A stretch of DNA of 64,000 bases from JALORV01 sp963703945 (GTDB lineage Bacteria > Pseudomonadota > Gammaproteobacteria > Burkholderiales > Burkholderiaceae_F), in assembly GCA_963703945.1 (NCBI GenBank), contig CAVPGM010000010.1, positions 62,001-126,000 of the forward strand, read 5' to 3'. The notes under the pieces are model-generated. The model was not told the origin of the DNA. It did not search any database and saw only the letters and a program-made list of their open reading frames with translations. The stretch's first letter is position 1. Each line of letters starts with the position of its first letter. Shown here in pieces: positions 1 through 12,605 of this stretch. The translations under genes were made by a program, and so were the position numbers.

Positions 1-1350
<1,350 letters not shown>

Positions 1351-1406
1351 ACTTGACTAACCACAAAGGCACAAGGATAACGAAGGATCGGCAGGATTTG
1401 CTGGCG

Positions 1407-1835
1407 ATGAAGATCATGCGAGCACGAAGAGACTGAACGAATTGCGCATGCAGTCATCGGTGCAGCTATCGAAGTTCATCAATACGCTTGGGTCCGGATT
1501 TCTTGGAAGTCGTGTATCGAACAGTGCTTGCGTATGAATTGAGCTTAGCGAGGGCTTATCGTCGCAGCGCAAGATTGCCGTCTGATCGTTCAATACCGAG
1601 GACTTGCGGATCGATGGCATTTCGTGCCGATTTATTGTCGAAGACACGCGTGATTGTCGAATTGAAGTCGTGCGAAAAGTTCGCCCGAATTCACGAAGTC
1701 AATCTTGCTTTCCTATCTCAAGTCGCCACGAAAGCTCGATTAGGATTGCTGATCAACTTCGGACCAGACGGTGTCGATGGTCTCAAAGAAGGTCCGGAAT
1801 CAACTGTCAATGTCGTCCTGTTACATCCTGCGTGA
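1407..1835 (+). pseudogene. GxxExxY family protein, frame broken
   Basis: Matches the GxxExxY family (small proteins with a PD-(D/E)XK nuclease-like core, common in planctomycetes, role unknown). Recognisable pieces lie in different frames: HAVIGAAIEVH near nt 1448, LGPDFLEVVY near 1488, AYELSL near 1530, RIDGISCRFIVEDT near 1607, RVIVELKSCEKFARIHE near 1650-1700 and ARLGLLINFG near 1735. Joined, they give a normal-length protein of about 125-140 residues. Five or more frame changes in 430 bases are needed, more than in neighbouring genes, so either the gene has decayed or the sequence is poor here. The start at ATG 1407 is a guess. It sits between the aminotransferase and preA on the same strand with no obvious link to them. 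Confidence 0.7.
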
Positions 1836-1872
1836 TCCTGTAATCCTGTCCATCGCATCGAAGGTCACAACC

Positions 1873-3004
1873 ATGGCCACGCTTGAAACCACCGTTAACG
1901 GCCTGAAGCTTCCGAATCCGTTCGTCATCGGCTCCGGCCCGCCGGGGACGAATGCCAACGTCATCGGCAAGGCGCTCGACGAAGGCTGGGGGGCGGTCAT
2001 CTGCAAGACGGTCAGCCTCGACGCCGAGCAAGGTGATCAACGTGCAGCCGCGGTATGCGCGGCTGCGGAGCCGCGAGTCGGGCGAGATCTACGGCTGGGA
2101 GAACATCGAGCTGATCTCCGACCGCAGCTTCGACACCTGGATCGACGAGTTCAAGGAGGTCAAAGACAAGTACCCGGACGGCATTCTCATCGCCTCGATC
2201 ATGGAGGAATACAACCGCGACGCCTGGCACGAGATCGTCGAGCGGTGCCAGGACGCCGGCGTCGATGCGTTCGAGCTCAACATGTCGTGCCCGCACGGCC
2301 TGCCCGAGCGGAAGATGGGCGCGGCGATGGGCGAGAACCCGGACATCCTGGAAGAAGTGTGCGGCTGGGTGATGGAGGTGGCCAAGAAGCCGGTGTGGGC
2401 CAAGATGACGCCCAACGTCACGCACATCGAAGACCCGACGCGGGCGTCGCTCCGCGCCGGCTGCGACGGCATCAGCGCGATCAACACGATTCGCAGCGTG
2501 TTGGGCGTCGATCTCGATACGCTGCGGCCGGAGCCGACCGTCGAAGGCTACACCACGCCCGGCGGCTACTCGTGCCAGGCCGTGATGCCGATCGCCCTGC
2601 GGATGTGCATGGAGATCGCCACGGTGATCCAGAACGAGTTCCCCGGCCGCACGCTCAGCGGCATCGGCGGCATCGAAACGGGCAACGACGCGGCCCAGTT
2701 CATTCTGCTCGGCTGCGACACCGTGCAGGTCTGCACCGGCGTGATGAAGTTCGGCTACCCGATCATCCACGCAATGAAGGAGCAGCTGCTGGCGTTCATG
2801 GAGAAGCACAAGTTCGAGACGGCTCGACGACTTCAAAGGCCACAGCGTGCAGTTCTTCACGACGCACGCCGACCTGGTGAAGCGCCAGGCCGAGGCCCGC
2901 GCCGCCAAGAAGGCCGAGCACGACGCAAGAAGATGATCCGGTCCGACGCCGAATGGGACGGCGACGACTTCGTGAAGCAGACCGAGGCCCTGGCCCGCGG
3001 CTAG
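1873..3004 (+). CDS. preA: Dihydropyrimidine dehydrogenase catalytic subunit PreA, short form
   Basis: FMN-dependent dihydroorotate-dehydrogenase-fold subunit that reduces uracil and thymine with NADH in the reductive pyrimidine pathway. Starts at ATG 1873 with TVNGLKLPNPFVIGSGPPG, the usual N-terminus. The substrate loop with the active cysteine is ELNMSCPHGLPERKMGAAMG (residues about 135-155). WAKMTPNVT, the NTI loop, PGGYSC and GIGGIETGNDAA follow, all typical FMN-site segments. The tail carries no CxxCxxC cluster, so the C-terminal ferredoxin domain of the E. coli enzyme is absent; about 375 residues fits the short bacterial form. Frame changes: near 2022 (extra base), 2820 (extra base) and 2933 (missing base). 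A partner PreT reductase is not in the window. The aminotransferase upstream could act later in the same pathway. Confidence 0.9.
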
Positions 3005-3032
3005 ACGTAACGGATTCGTCGAGCGCTCATCC

Positions 3033-3693
3033 ATGTCGACTCAGCACGCCACCGAATCAATAACGCAGGACGCGAAGGGCGTGGCGACTCGCCCGCCGGC
3101 TGCTCCAAGTTGCGTGGATGTCGATTCTGCTCGGTGTCGGGGTCGAGTTGCTGCTGGTGATTGTCACGGCGATTTTCGGAGCGACCGGCGGCGCGAAGCC
3201 AATCGTTGTCGGTGTGGTCCAGAAGGTGTCGTGGTCCGTACTGGTGTGCTCGGGCATCGCGCTCGGCACAGCTTCGGTGCCATCGGCGCGGGCCGCGACG
3301 ATGGGGTTGCTCGGACTTTTGTCGGCGCCAATTGCGTTTGCCGTGGCGAAGGCAGCGCATAAGGCCGCGTCGCAAGGCTTGGGGCTGGACGTCGATCCAG
3401 GGCCGTCGTTGCTCGTCTTGGCGACAATCAAGGGGCTTGAGTTCGCCTTTCTCGGCGCATTGGTCGGCTGGCTATCGACCAAGCCATGGGCGGGCCTGCG
3501 CGAGCATGTATTCGCGGGCCTCGCGGCCGGCATCTTTTTCGGCGGCGCGGTTGTTGCTTACACGGTGGGTTCGGCGGAGTCGGCTCCCGATACCTTGAAG
3601 TTAGTTACGATTGCCGCGAACGAGCTGATCTATCCGGTCGGTTGTGCAGTGATTCTCTTCGCTGCCGGCGCGCTTGAGAGCACGATTGGCTGA
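3033..3693 (+). CDS. Hydrophobic membrane protein, function unknown
   Basis: Not recognised as a known family. From nt 3118 the protein is about 190 residues with five or six hydrophobic stretches: ILLGVGVELLLVIVTAIF, then segments near residues 40-60, 65-85, 105-120, 135-155 and 165-185. It is therefore an integral membrane protein with short loops. ATG 3118 lies directly before the first membrane segment. ATG 3033 in the next frame would add about 28 polar residues, and a single extra base near 3110 would join them, in line with the errors seen in neighbouring genes. I give 3033 as the outer limit. It follows preA by 28 bases on the same strand and could be co-transcribed. A transport role is possible but unsupported. 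Confidence 0.55.
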
Positions 3694-4452
3694 AGAGGTT
3701 CCGGCGATGGATCGGCCAGCGTCGCGCACCGGCTAGTTGCCGTCGTGATATGTCATCCAGTTGTTTCGCCGGGCCACTATCGCTGCTGATGCTATCATTT
3801 CGCTCGCGCGTCTGAATGTGACAACGTTTTTCTGGAGAGATCTGGGCCAAAGCTGACTCCTTGATCCCACCCAAGTGTCCGGTATTCAAATTTCTGATTT
3901 CAGTCGCAGAATTTGGAATAGGATGTGCGGCACGTTGACTTGGTAAATGTTAATCTGGGGTATATGAGTTGAGTTATGAGGCCGCATATTCCACCCATAT
4001 TGACGAATTGAGTGCCACAATATGTGGGTGCGGCAAAATCGCGCTTCTCAGAATTGCGTTGCTTGCTCTAATACTGGGGAGCAGCACTGGTCATGTGTCG
4101 ACCCTCTTGCGCTGATGCGAACCGCAATTCGGACGTCTCTTTCTGAGACGAAGGCGTGAGCAGGGACACGGAGGGAACCGTTTCACCGTGCACTCGATAG
4201 GGGTCGAGCGGGGTGACCTTGGCGTTGCCGAAGATCGGCAACCAAAGTATCGCGCCATTATCCGTTTCTATTTCTAATTTTTTCCTTCATTCCAAATGAC
4301 TGGGACCAGGAACTTCGTTTTGCAATTGCGCAACTAATCCGAATGGTCATTCGCGAACAGCGCACGACTGCGTTTCAAGTTACGAGCACTTCGTTGTGCT
4401 CCATAACTCATCGCTGGTTCGGGCAGGGCATTTTACAGAGGAACTTCTCACC
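3694..4452. other. Gene-poor stretch before the RTX gene
   Basis: About 760 bases, visibly more AT-rich than the flanks, with no convincing reading frame on either strand. It holds one imperfect inverted repeat (3981-4034, listed separately). It probably contains the promoter for the RTX gene, but no clear -35/-10 pair can be named. Confidence 0.5.
3981..4034. repeat. Imperfect inverted repeat
   Basis: The left arm begins GCCGCATATTCCACCCATATTG and the right arm is CAATATGTGGGTGCGGC. GCCGCA pairs with TGCGGC and CATATTG with CAATATG, leaving a bulge and a loop of about 16 bases. No T-run follows, so it is not a standard terminator. It could be an operator or an RNA hairpin. Confidence 0.35.
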
Positions 4453-6757
4453 ATGACGGGCGGTAGCTGGAAACGCTTCGGAAGCGCGATCGGGCAGACA
4501 CTTTTCGGACAGAGCACGACAACGCACCAGGCAAGGCAGTGGGACAAGTCGCGGGACGACTCTCCATTGCGAGTTGCTCGAGCGCCCGCCAGTTATTGTC
4601 GGCGAATCAGATAACCGTACGACGCGACGACGCGCGAGGTCCTAATTGAGGGAACGGCGGGTGGCGACAACGCTGACGTCTCGATCGATTCGTCGAATAA
4701 CGTGCAAGTCGTGCTCGCGAACGCGTCGGGGAGCGCGCTCGAGGACATTTTCCCGGTCCTCCGTCGGGCAGATTCGATTTTTCGGAGGTGATTCCGACGA
4801 TCGGTTCAACAACGCGACGGATATCGTATCGTATGCCTGGGGTGAAGGCGGAAACGATGATCTTAACGGCGGGTCCAGCGTGAACTATCTCGTCGGAGGA
4901 ACCGGCAACGATCGGCTCATCGGGGGCGTTTCCGCCGATTACATCGATGGCCAGGACGGAAACGACTCGATCCTTGGACGCGGCGGAGATGATCACCTTG
5001 CCGGCGGCGTCGGAGACGACGGGTTATACGGCCAGGACGGCAATGACCAGCTGGTGGGTCAAGACGGTGCGGACTACTTCGAGGGCGGAATCGGCAATGA
5101 CACGATGTCAGGTGGCACCGGTGACGACTATATGCTGGGTGGCCTTGGTAATGACTCGATTTATGCCGACGATGGCAAAGATCAGGTGTTCGGTGAAGAC
5201 GGCGCGGATTACCTGGATGGCGGGGCGGGTGACGACTTTATGACGAGTGGAGCGGGCGACGACCAATTAGTGGGCGGGCTCGGCAACGACGGACTCTACG
5301 GTCAGGACGGCAACGATCAACTCTACGGCGGAGATGGAGCCGATTATTTCGAGGGCGGCACGGCGCCGACATGTTGTGGGTGGCGCTGGCGACGACTACA
5401 TGCTGGCGGGCGCCGGCGATGACCGGTTGTATGGCCAGGATGGCAACGATCAACTGTTTGGCGAAGACGGGGCGGACTATATGGACGGCGGCGCGGGCGA
5501 CGACTCGCTGTTGGGTGCCGTCGGCAATGACAACATGTTGGGAGGGGCGGGCAATGATGGCATGTACGGCCAGGACGGCCAGGATCAGCTGTTCGGCGAC
5601 GACGGGGCGGATCATCCGACGGCGCGGTGGGCGACGACACACTATACGGTGGCGCGGGCGAAGACTATCTCGTGGGAAACACCGGCAACGATTCGCTTTT
5701 CGGCCAAGACGACAAGGATCAGCTGATTGGCGACGTCGGAGAGGATTATCTCGATGGCGGGACCGGTGACGACACGCTGTCCGGACGGGACGGGCTGCGA
5801 CTACATGCTGGGAGGAGACGGCGATGACGGCCTCTTCGGACTTGAGGATAACGATCGCATGTTCGGCGGTGATGGGACGGATTACTTAGATGGCGGAGCG
5901 GGCATCGACCGTCTATACGGTGGCGCGGGCGATGACTACCTCACTGGCGGTCGCGATAGCGACTGGCTCTATGGCCAGGACGGCGTCGACAAGTTGGTCG
6001 GCGACGATGGCAACGATGCTCTCGACGGCGGGAACGGCAATGATTTTCTGTGGGGTCGGCTGGGCGATGATTACCTGACGGGCGGAATGGGAGACGACAC
6101 GCTCTACGGCGAAGACGGCAACGATATCCTGCTCGGACATGATGGGGCCGACTATCTTAGCGGCGGGGACGGCGACGACTGGATGTGGGGCGGTGCGGGC
6201 GATGATTACAGCCTCGGAGGTTTGGGATCGATCGGATCTACGGCGGGGACGGCAACGATCAGCTCCACGGCGAGAGTGGAGATGATACTCTCGATGGCGG
6301 CACCGGCGACGACTATCTTGCTGGCGCGTTATCGGCAACGACGGCTTACTCGGCGGCGACGGAGTCGATCAACTCTTCGGAAATGAGGGCAACGACTATA
6401 TTGTCGGCGGCACTGGCGACGATTCGCTCGATGGCGGCAGCGAGAACGACGTCCTCATCGGTGGAACGGGCGTCGATCAGTTCAATGGACAGGGGAACGA
6501 CGACATACTTATCGGCGGGACGACTGTATACGACGGCGGATACGACGAAGCTTCGGCCATTGATGAGTGTATGGGGATCGGCAGTCCCGTATGCGTCCCG
6601 CGTTCAGGCGATTGAGGACGAGCTATTCGCTGCACATCTGCAGTCGAACGAAACCGTGTTTGACGATCAGGTGGCAGACTCGTTGTTTGGCGACGGCGGC
6701 CACGACTGGTTTTTCCTGACCGGTTATTTGGGGATCTACAGCCCGCCGCGGCAGTGA
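4453..6757 (+). CDS. RTX (hemolysin-type) calcium-binding repeat protein
   Basis: Large, probably surface or secreted protein built almost entirely from nonapeptide calcium-binding repeats of the GGxGxDxL type that fold as a beta-roll. From about nt 4780 to 6520 there are some thirty units such as GGTGNDRLIGG, GQDGNDQLVG, GEDGADYLDGG and GGAGDDYMLGG. The start ATG 4453 gives MTGGSWKRFGSAIGQTLFG; no classical signal peptide follows, which suits type I-like export but does not prove it. The C-terminal part has VFDDQVADSLFGDGGHDWFF, a closing module frequent in planctomycete RTX proteins. At least six frame changes occur (for example near 4620, 5370, 5620, 5800, 6230 and 6330). The stop at 6755-6757 falls at the G8 gene start. 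The two could be one polypeptide if that stop results from a frame error. Confidence 0.8.
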
Positions 6758-9053
6758 GATGCGGAGGACGACGGCTCGACGTCACACCACAAGCGGTGAT
6801 CGTGAATCAGATACCCGCGTTGGAAGGCTTCGAGTTCATCGATTCGCTCGACAAATTAGATCGATCGCCAGTCGACCGAATCCGATTCACTCGCTGCGTC
6901 CCGCACGCGGACAATCCGACGCTGCAGCGGGAGCATCTCACCTTGTATCAGCTGATTCGCTACGACGAGGTGACGAATATCGCGATGCAGAGCGGTGCCT
7001 GGTCCGATCCGTCGACCTGGCAGGACGGACAGGTGCCGACGAATGGCGGCCACGTGCTGATTCCGATCGGCGTCAGCGTGCAGGTCGACGGGGTCATTCC
7101 AGCGCGATTGGCGACGATTCGCGTGGACGGCAAGCTGTCGTTCATCACGTCGCGGAATACGGAGTTGCGCGTGGATACGGTGATCGTTACCGATAGCGGA
7201 TCGTTCGAGATGGGCACGGAGGCCGCACCGATTGCCAACGACTTCACGGCCCGGCTGCTGATCACGGACAACGGCGCGATTGATCGCACGTGGGATCCGT
7301 TTGGAATCAGCCGTGGGCTTATCAGCCACGGCAGCGTCTCGATTTATGGGGCCACGGTTACTCCCTACGCGACCTTGACTGGTTCGGCCGTCGCCGGTGC
7401 GAAATCGCTCATCGCTTCGCAACGCGCCGGTTATTGGAAAGTGGGCGACACCATTGTGATTGCGGCGACGACGGAAGGTGTCACGCAAAACGAAACGCGT
7501 CAGATCGTCGGCATCAGCGGGACCACGATCATGCTCGATCGTCCGCTCACCTACAACCACGTTTCGCCGGCCAGCAATTTGGAGATCCACGTGGAGAATC
7601 TGACGCGAAACGCGGTGATTGAGTCGGAAAGTACCGTGATCGAGCGGCGCGGCCACGTGATGTTCATGCACAACCGCGATGTGCACATTGGCTATGCCGG
7701 CTTCTACCATCTTGGGCGCACCAACAAGCTGCGTCCCGATCAACGATGCGGTCGTGGGGAGCGACTGGAAGCTGCAGCCAGGCACGGGCACCAATCCGCG
7801 CGGACGCTATGCGGTCCATTTCCATCGCAACGGGACCACCGAACGACGGCAATCCGTCCACCGTCATCGGCAGCGCGGTGGTCGATAGCCCCGGCTGGGG
7901 CTACGTGAACCACAGCAGTTACGTGAATTTCACGGACAACGTTGCCTTCGACGTGCACGGCGCGGCGTTCGCCACGGAGGTCGGCGATGAGATCGGCGGC
8001 TTCTTACGGCAACCTGGCGATTGGCACGACGGGCAGCGGCGAAGCCGATCGATTCGCGATTTAGTGTGCAGGATTTTGGTCTTCAAGGGCGACGGATTCT
8101 GGTTCCAGGGTGCCGGCATTTTCGTGGTCGAAAATATATCTGCCGGAAACCACGGCAATGCGTTCGCCTACTATAATCACGGGATTGTTCGAGAATGGTG
8201 TCCAGAAGCAATTTCTGGCCGCGAATCTAGTCGATCCGTCGCTCGCCAATGGCGCCGACGACGATTTCCATCGGTTTCGTTCCAATGGCGCAGTTTACCG
8301 GAAATATCGGCATACGCGTCCGGGAGCGGGCTTGTGATTCGTCACCATCTTCGAGAAAGCACCGCATGGCGGCCGGAGCCTCGTCGCCGACTCGAAGTTC
8401 TGGAACAACGACGTTGGGCGTCGACCTTCATTACGCGGAGTCGGTGACGCTCCGACGCGTAAGTGTGATCCACGATGCCAAGCCGTCGCCCACTGTTTGG
8501 CCTCGAGACAAATATCTTGAAGGCAATATTCGCTACGAGGACTTGACCGTGGGGGGCTACGTGAATGGCATCATCGTTGCCGCGATGGGGCAACAACGTC
8601 GTGAGCGGCGGAACTTTCTTCAACAACGACAGTCGACATTGTGATTCCCACGCGCCATGTTGACGATCGAGTGGTCAATATCACCGGACAACCGCCGCAA
8701 GTGAAAATCTGGACGTGGCCGAATTTGATCGCGTACCCGGACAGTTATGTGGCCAACTTCTTTGTCGACGACCTGGTGGCCTCAACTTCGGACCGTATGT
8801 GAATCGGCGGTTGTATAGCGTATTTCAAGCGGCGAATGCGATTCCGTTCCCGGTATGCCCGGCCGGACGCGCCCGCGGCGTACGTCGGTCTGACGACTCA
8901 GCAACTTTGGGATCAGTTTGGCGTGGCGATCGGCAACGCGATTGCACCGGCGAACGCGATCACGGTGCCGCTGATTTCGGGGCTGATCGCGCCCGATGAT
9001 AGGTTCGAGATCAGTCGCGTGCCAGAATCGTCGCGAACGGCCAAGCCGCGTAG
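6754..9053 (+). CDS. G8-domain parallel beta-helix protein
   Basis: Carries a G8 domain (named for eight conserved glycines; found in CEMIP/KIAA1199-type and bacterial surface proteins) at about nt 6985-7240, with QSGAWSDPSTWQDGQVP and HVLIPIGVSVQVDG. A long right-handed beta-helix region follows, with HVMFMHNRDVHIGYAGFY, RYAVHFHRNG, VVDSPGWGYVNHSS and GDGFWFQGAG. It ends with AYVGLTTQQLWDQFGVAIG. G8 proteins are thought to bind or process extracellular glycans; that role is family knowledge, not seen here. Frame changes near 7740, 7850, 8010, 8205, 8330, 8600, 8780 and 8860. The best stop is TAG 9051-9053, reached after one repaired frame change near 9020. It directly follows the RTX gene, and the two may form a single giant protein or an operon. 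Confidence 0.75.
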
Positions 9054-9083
9054 ACGCGCCGTGGCGTTCAAAGCGATTTGGCG

Positions 9084-10495
9084 CTACGGAGGGCTTCGCG
9101 TCGCGATGGCGTACGACGCGGCCAGTCCGCTCAGGCCCACCAGGCCGATGACGTTCGGAAAAATCTGCAGGCCGTTGAGCATGTCGCCCCAGGCCCAGAC
9201 CAGGTCGGGCTTGGCGACCGCGCCGAGCGGAATCAAGCAGGCAGAAGAGCCAGCGATACGGCATGATGATCCGCGGGCCGAACAGGTATTCGAGGAACTG
9301 TTCGCCGTAATACGCCCAGCCGATGAGCGTCGTGTAGCCGAACAGGAACACGGAGACGGCGACCATCCAGCCGCCGACGGTTGGCATGGCCGCGTTGAAG
9401 GCGGCGGGGACGGCCTCGGGCCGAGCATCTTGGCCGCCTCGCGGGCAATTCCCAGCGTCTCGGGCTTCCACACGCCAGTGACGAGCACGGTGAGCGCACT
9501 GATCGACGACGTGACGAAGGAGATGATGAACACTTCCATCACGCCGTTGAGTCCCTGCTGTTCGGGATGCGCAGCTCTTGGCCGTGCCGTAGGCGACGGC
9601 CGCCGTGCCGTAGCCGGCTTCGTTGGCGTAGATGCCGCGGGCCAGGCCGAAGCGAATCGCTTGCCAAATGCCGACGCCGGCGACCGTGCCGACAGCAGCC
9701 CGCGCGGAAAACGCCTCGCGAAATACGAGGGCTAACGTTTCCGGCAAGGCCGACGCGTGCGTCACGAGCACGATGATCCCACCGACCAGGTACAAGCCGA
9801 CTTTGAGCGGCGAGAGTTTGGCGGCCGCACGGCCGATCGATTGCACGCCGTGGACGATGACCAGCCACGTGAGCACGGCCAGCACGCAGCCGATCGCCAG
9901 CCGCTGTGGATCGATCGCGATGTCGCCGAGCATCCAGGGCGCGGACCTGATCTCGTGGCGAGCGAGTTGGCTATTGAGCACGACGGCCACCGAGTTCGGC
10001 TGGGTGAACGGCGTGGTGAACAGGCACGCCAGCGCCGCCGATCAGGGCGAAAATCCACGCCAGCCAGGGCTGCTTCAGTCCGTCGCGCAGGTAGTACATC
10101 GGACCGGAAAGCACGGTCTCGCCGTGCGCGACGCGATAGTGCAGGCCGAGCGAGGCTTCGGCGAACTTGATCGCCATGGCGAAAAAGCCGTAGCACCAAA
10201 TCCAGAACAGCGCGCCCGGCCCGCCCTGCACGATCGCCGTGGTGACGCCGACGATGTTGCCGGTGCCGATCGAGCCGGCCAGCGCGGTCATGAACGCCTG
10301 GAACGGCGCCAGTGCGCCGCTGGTCCCGCTCTGGCGCTCGGCGAGCATTTCGCGAAGAGCATCCGGGAAGCGGACGATTTGCACGAATCGCAGGCGGATG
10401 GTGAGAAACGCGCCGACCGCCAACAGCAGGACGACCGTCCAGGGCATGAACATGGCGTCGGCGGCGTCTTGGATGAAGGTGGCGAATCGGTCCAT
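9084..10495 (-). CDS. AGCS-family sodium:alanine/glycine symporter
   Basis: Inner-membrane carrier that imports alanine or glycine with sodium (alanine or glycine:cation symporter family, TC 2.A.25). The start is ATG 10495, giving MDRFATFIQDAADAMF. Family hallmarks: FQAFMTALAGSIGTGNIVGV (residues about 65-85), GGPGALFWIW, GMYYL-type SGPMYYLRDGL, ARGIYANEAGYGTAAVA, GYTTLIGWAYYGEQFLEYLFG and the closing GDMLNGLQIFPNVIGLVGLSG. About ten hydrophobic segments and 465 residues once frame changes near 10030, 9565, 9415 and 9235 are repaired. It is convergent with the G8 gene, 30 bases apart. Substrate specificity cannot be read from the sequence. Confidence 0.88.
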
Positions 10496-10586
10496 CCGTC
10501 GCGATCTCCGGTGACTGGCGGGAGAACGGGCTGCCGCATGATAACAGAAAGCGGCCGCGATGAAGATGGCAGCCACCGGTCGGCCG

Positions 10587-11556
10587 TTAGAAGATGCGAC
10601 GCCGATTTCGTCCGATGATGCCAATGGCGAGCAATAAAATTGTCGCCGGTTCCGGCACACTCGAGTTCAGCGATGCGGCGGAGCCGGCGGGCGAATGATC
10701 GCGCCGCACGACGTAGTCGGCCGCATTGACGACGCCGTCGCTGTTGCCGTCGGCGGCGTCCCCGGGCGTGGTGGCCGTTGCGCCGAAGGTGGATTTCCAC
10801 TTGTCGTAGTCGGCGGCGTTGACCGCCCCGTTGCGATCGTAATCGCCCGGGAGCGTAGGCCGCGAGAAAATCGGCGGGATTGACGACCGACGGCGTGAAC
10901 CTCACTTTGGCGATCACGCCTTCGAAGAAATTCACTTGATTGTGCCGCATGCCGAGCGATGTTTGGCCGTTGGCCGTCGCCAACACGGTCAATGCCCCGG
11001 TCGGCAGATCCAGCTGACCGTTGACGTAGGCTCGCAAATGCGAGCCATCGTACGTCATCGCGAAGTTGTACCATTCGCCGAGCGGATGGAGTTTGGTGGC
11101 ATCCAGCAGCGTCAGGCTATTGACGGTGTTTGGATTGGCCTGGCCGGCCGCTTGCGAACGGAGAAATGCGTCGAGATACCAATTGTTGCCGACGACGCGC
11201 GTTTCAAGGGACGCCCGGTGATCGGGCGGAATCGTCGATTGCACGTGCAGCACGCGGGGCTGATTGCTTGCCGCGTTGACGATTGGATCGGGCCGGAAGA
11301 GCATCTCGATTGTAAAACTGGCGGCGCCGGTGATTGGATTCGCGTTGACGATGATGCCGTCGTTGCCGTCGAATTTCAAGCCGTTGCCAAACGGCGTGCT
11401 GACGACCGTGGGACTGCCGACGACCGTCGTCACGGCGTTGCCGCCGATGTTCGTCGTGTTGTCGACGTTCCAGGTGACTTGGGCGGCGGTTTTTTCGGCG
11501 GCCAGCAGAGTCAGGAAGGCGGCGACGGCGAACCACGTTGACGAATCTCGACGCAT
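10587..11556 (-). CDS. Secreted LamG-like protein with dockerin-like repeats and PEP-CTERM anchor
   Basis: The start ATG 11556 gives an N-terminal signal peptide (MRRDSSTWFAVAAFLTLLAA). A concanavalin-like LamG domain spans about residues 40-230, with FTIEMLFRPDP, WYNFAMTYDGSHLRAYVNG and TSLGMRHNQ. Two type I dockerin-like loops follow, DYDRNGAVNAADYDKW and DGNSDGVVNAADYVV. The C-terminus is a PEP-CTERM sorting signal: VPEPATI, a hydrophobic stretch, then RNRRRIF and TAA at 10587-10589. The last part is reached after frame changes near 10850 and 10660. This domain set is typical of planctomycetes. The mature protein is expected at the cell surface or in the extracellular matrix. A PEP-CTERM exosortase is not in the window. 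Confidence 0.82.
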
Positions 11557-11576
11557 GCAGTTTGCCGCTAAGCCGC

Positions 11577-11700
11577 AAGCGGCACCGGTCCACTTGGTTT
11601 TGAGATCGTAGTTGTTTTCGTTCGTGCCGGGCTGGACGTCGAGCTGCAGTTCGGATTTTTCGTCCACTGCGCGGGTGACGGTCAACCGAAGGCAATCAGT
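11577..11700 (-). other. Possible 3' remnant of another planctomycete gene
   Basis: An open frame enters from the phage side of the join and reads RLTVTRAVDEKSELQLDVQP on the minus strand before running into the LamG gene leader. Base composition matches the planctomycete side. It may be the last part of a gene cut by the join near 11,700. No family is recognised. Confidence 0.3.
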
Positions 11701-11709
11701 CATGAATTT

Positions 11710-12213
11710 ATGCGCCGACACTTGCATGATTTTAATCCTTGTGACGCGAATGCGCAGATTATCGGTGGATTCATTACAGACAATAAACTGGAATGGACGC
11801 TAGATAATCTTGAACACGCATTTGAAAACGTGGAATCTCAATTGGCATCACCAGTGCCAGTAGCACCGACTCCCGCGAGAGTACCTTCGGCCAATACCGA
11901 AGTTACACCGCCCGTAACGCCTACGACAGTAGAGCCTACGGTTCCTGCACCAACTGTTACGCCTGTCGTAGCAGAACCGGTTCCTGTGGTAGCGCCAGCG
12001 CCAATAGCGCCTGCGCCCGCCCGAAAGGTGCCGAGCAGCGGAATCGTCCCAGGAACGACAGCAGGTCGTCCCGCAGTACGGGTTTCCCCTGGTTTGACCA
12101 AGCAAGATATCGCTAAGATGGACCCGGCAAAATTGAAGATATTGATGCGCGACCCAAAACAGCGGGCCGAAATCAATCGAATCATTAATTTGCCACAAGG
12201 CCAGAATAGCTAA
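11710..12213 (+). CDS. Phage structural protein, scaffold-like, proline-rich
   Basis: About 167 residues in three parts. The N-terminal part includes DFNPCDANAQIIGGFITDN and LDNLEHAFENVESQL, a pattern seen in phage proteins encoded just upstream of a major capsid gene. A long Pro/Ala/Val/Thr linker covers residues 50-115 (PVPVAPTPA, PAPIAPAPA). A basic C-terminal helix region ends the protein (LTKQDIAKMDPAKLKILMRD). Base composition is clearly lower in GC than both flanks. The frame may extend upstream through the join, so the true N-terminus could be longer. The role as scaffold or minor capsid factor is inferred from position and shape. It is intact, without the frame errors seen elsewhere. 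Confidence 0.5.
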   Translation: MRRHLHDFNPCDANAQIIGGFITDNKLEWTLDNLEHAFENVESQLASPVPVAPTPARVPSANTEVTPPVTPTTVEPTVPAPTVTPVVAEPVPVVAPAPIAPAPARKVPSSGIVPGTTAGRPAVRVSPGLTKQDIAKMDPAKLKILMRDPKQRAEINRIINLPQGQNS

Positions 12214-12233
12214 TATCTGCTTTCTAGATAAAG

Positions 12234-12605
12234 GTGATTACTCGGTACATCCCCATCGGCAGCAAATGTAAGTAATATCCTGACGGCTCAGGCAATCTTG
12301 TTCGATAAGGAACTGATTCCTAACCTGAAGGGCGAAACAGATGCATTCGTGGCAGCAGCAGAACGAAGAGTTCAGCCGTTGCACATGGGCATCAACCGGA
12401 CATTCTTCCAGTACAACACATTGTCCGGCGATACAACTCAGGACGCTGACGGAACGGTTGGCGCACCAGAGTTCGTAGGGCAGATTTCTGCTCCTGCGCA
12501 ATTGGGAGAGTGGAACAACTATACCAACTTCTCCAGCTTCGTGATTGCAGCTTCGATTGACGAAGTGGTTGGTAACAGTGCTACTGAACTTGGCTACCAA
12601 GCCGG
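12234..12605 (+). CDS. Phage major capsid protein, N-terminal fragment
   Basis: In-frame segment with ILFDKELIPNLKGETDAFV, RRVQPLHMGINRTFFQY, FVGQISAPAQLGEWNNYTNF and VIAASIDEVVGNSATELGYQ, consistent with the N-terminal third of a tailed-phage major capsid protein. GTG 12234 follows an AGATAAAG purine run and may be the start, but one frame change is needed after it; TTG 12298 is in frame without repair. From about 12,606 the same frame continues as the middle of PrmA, so the capsid gene is cut. The gene lies directly after the scaffold-like gene, the usual order in a phage head module. No portal, terminase or tail gene accompanies it. Confidence 0.5.

Noticed and set aside
4780..6520. Dense tandem DNA repeats
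   Set aside because: They encode degenerate nonapeptide calcium-binding repeats; unit length and spacing do not fit a CRISPR array.
11710..12605. Prophage insertion
   Set aside because: Only two partial head genes, no integrase or att sites, and different hosts on the two sides; a chimeric join explains it better.
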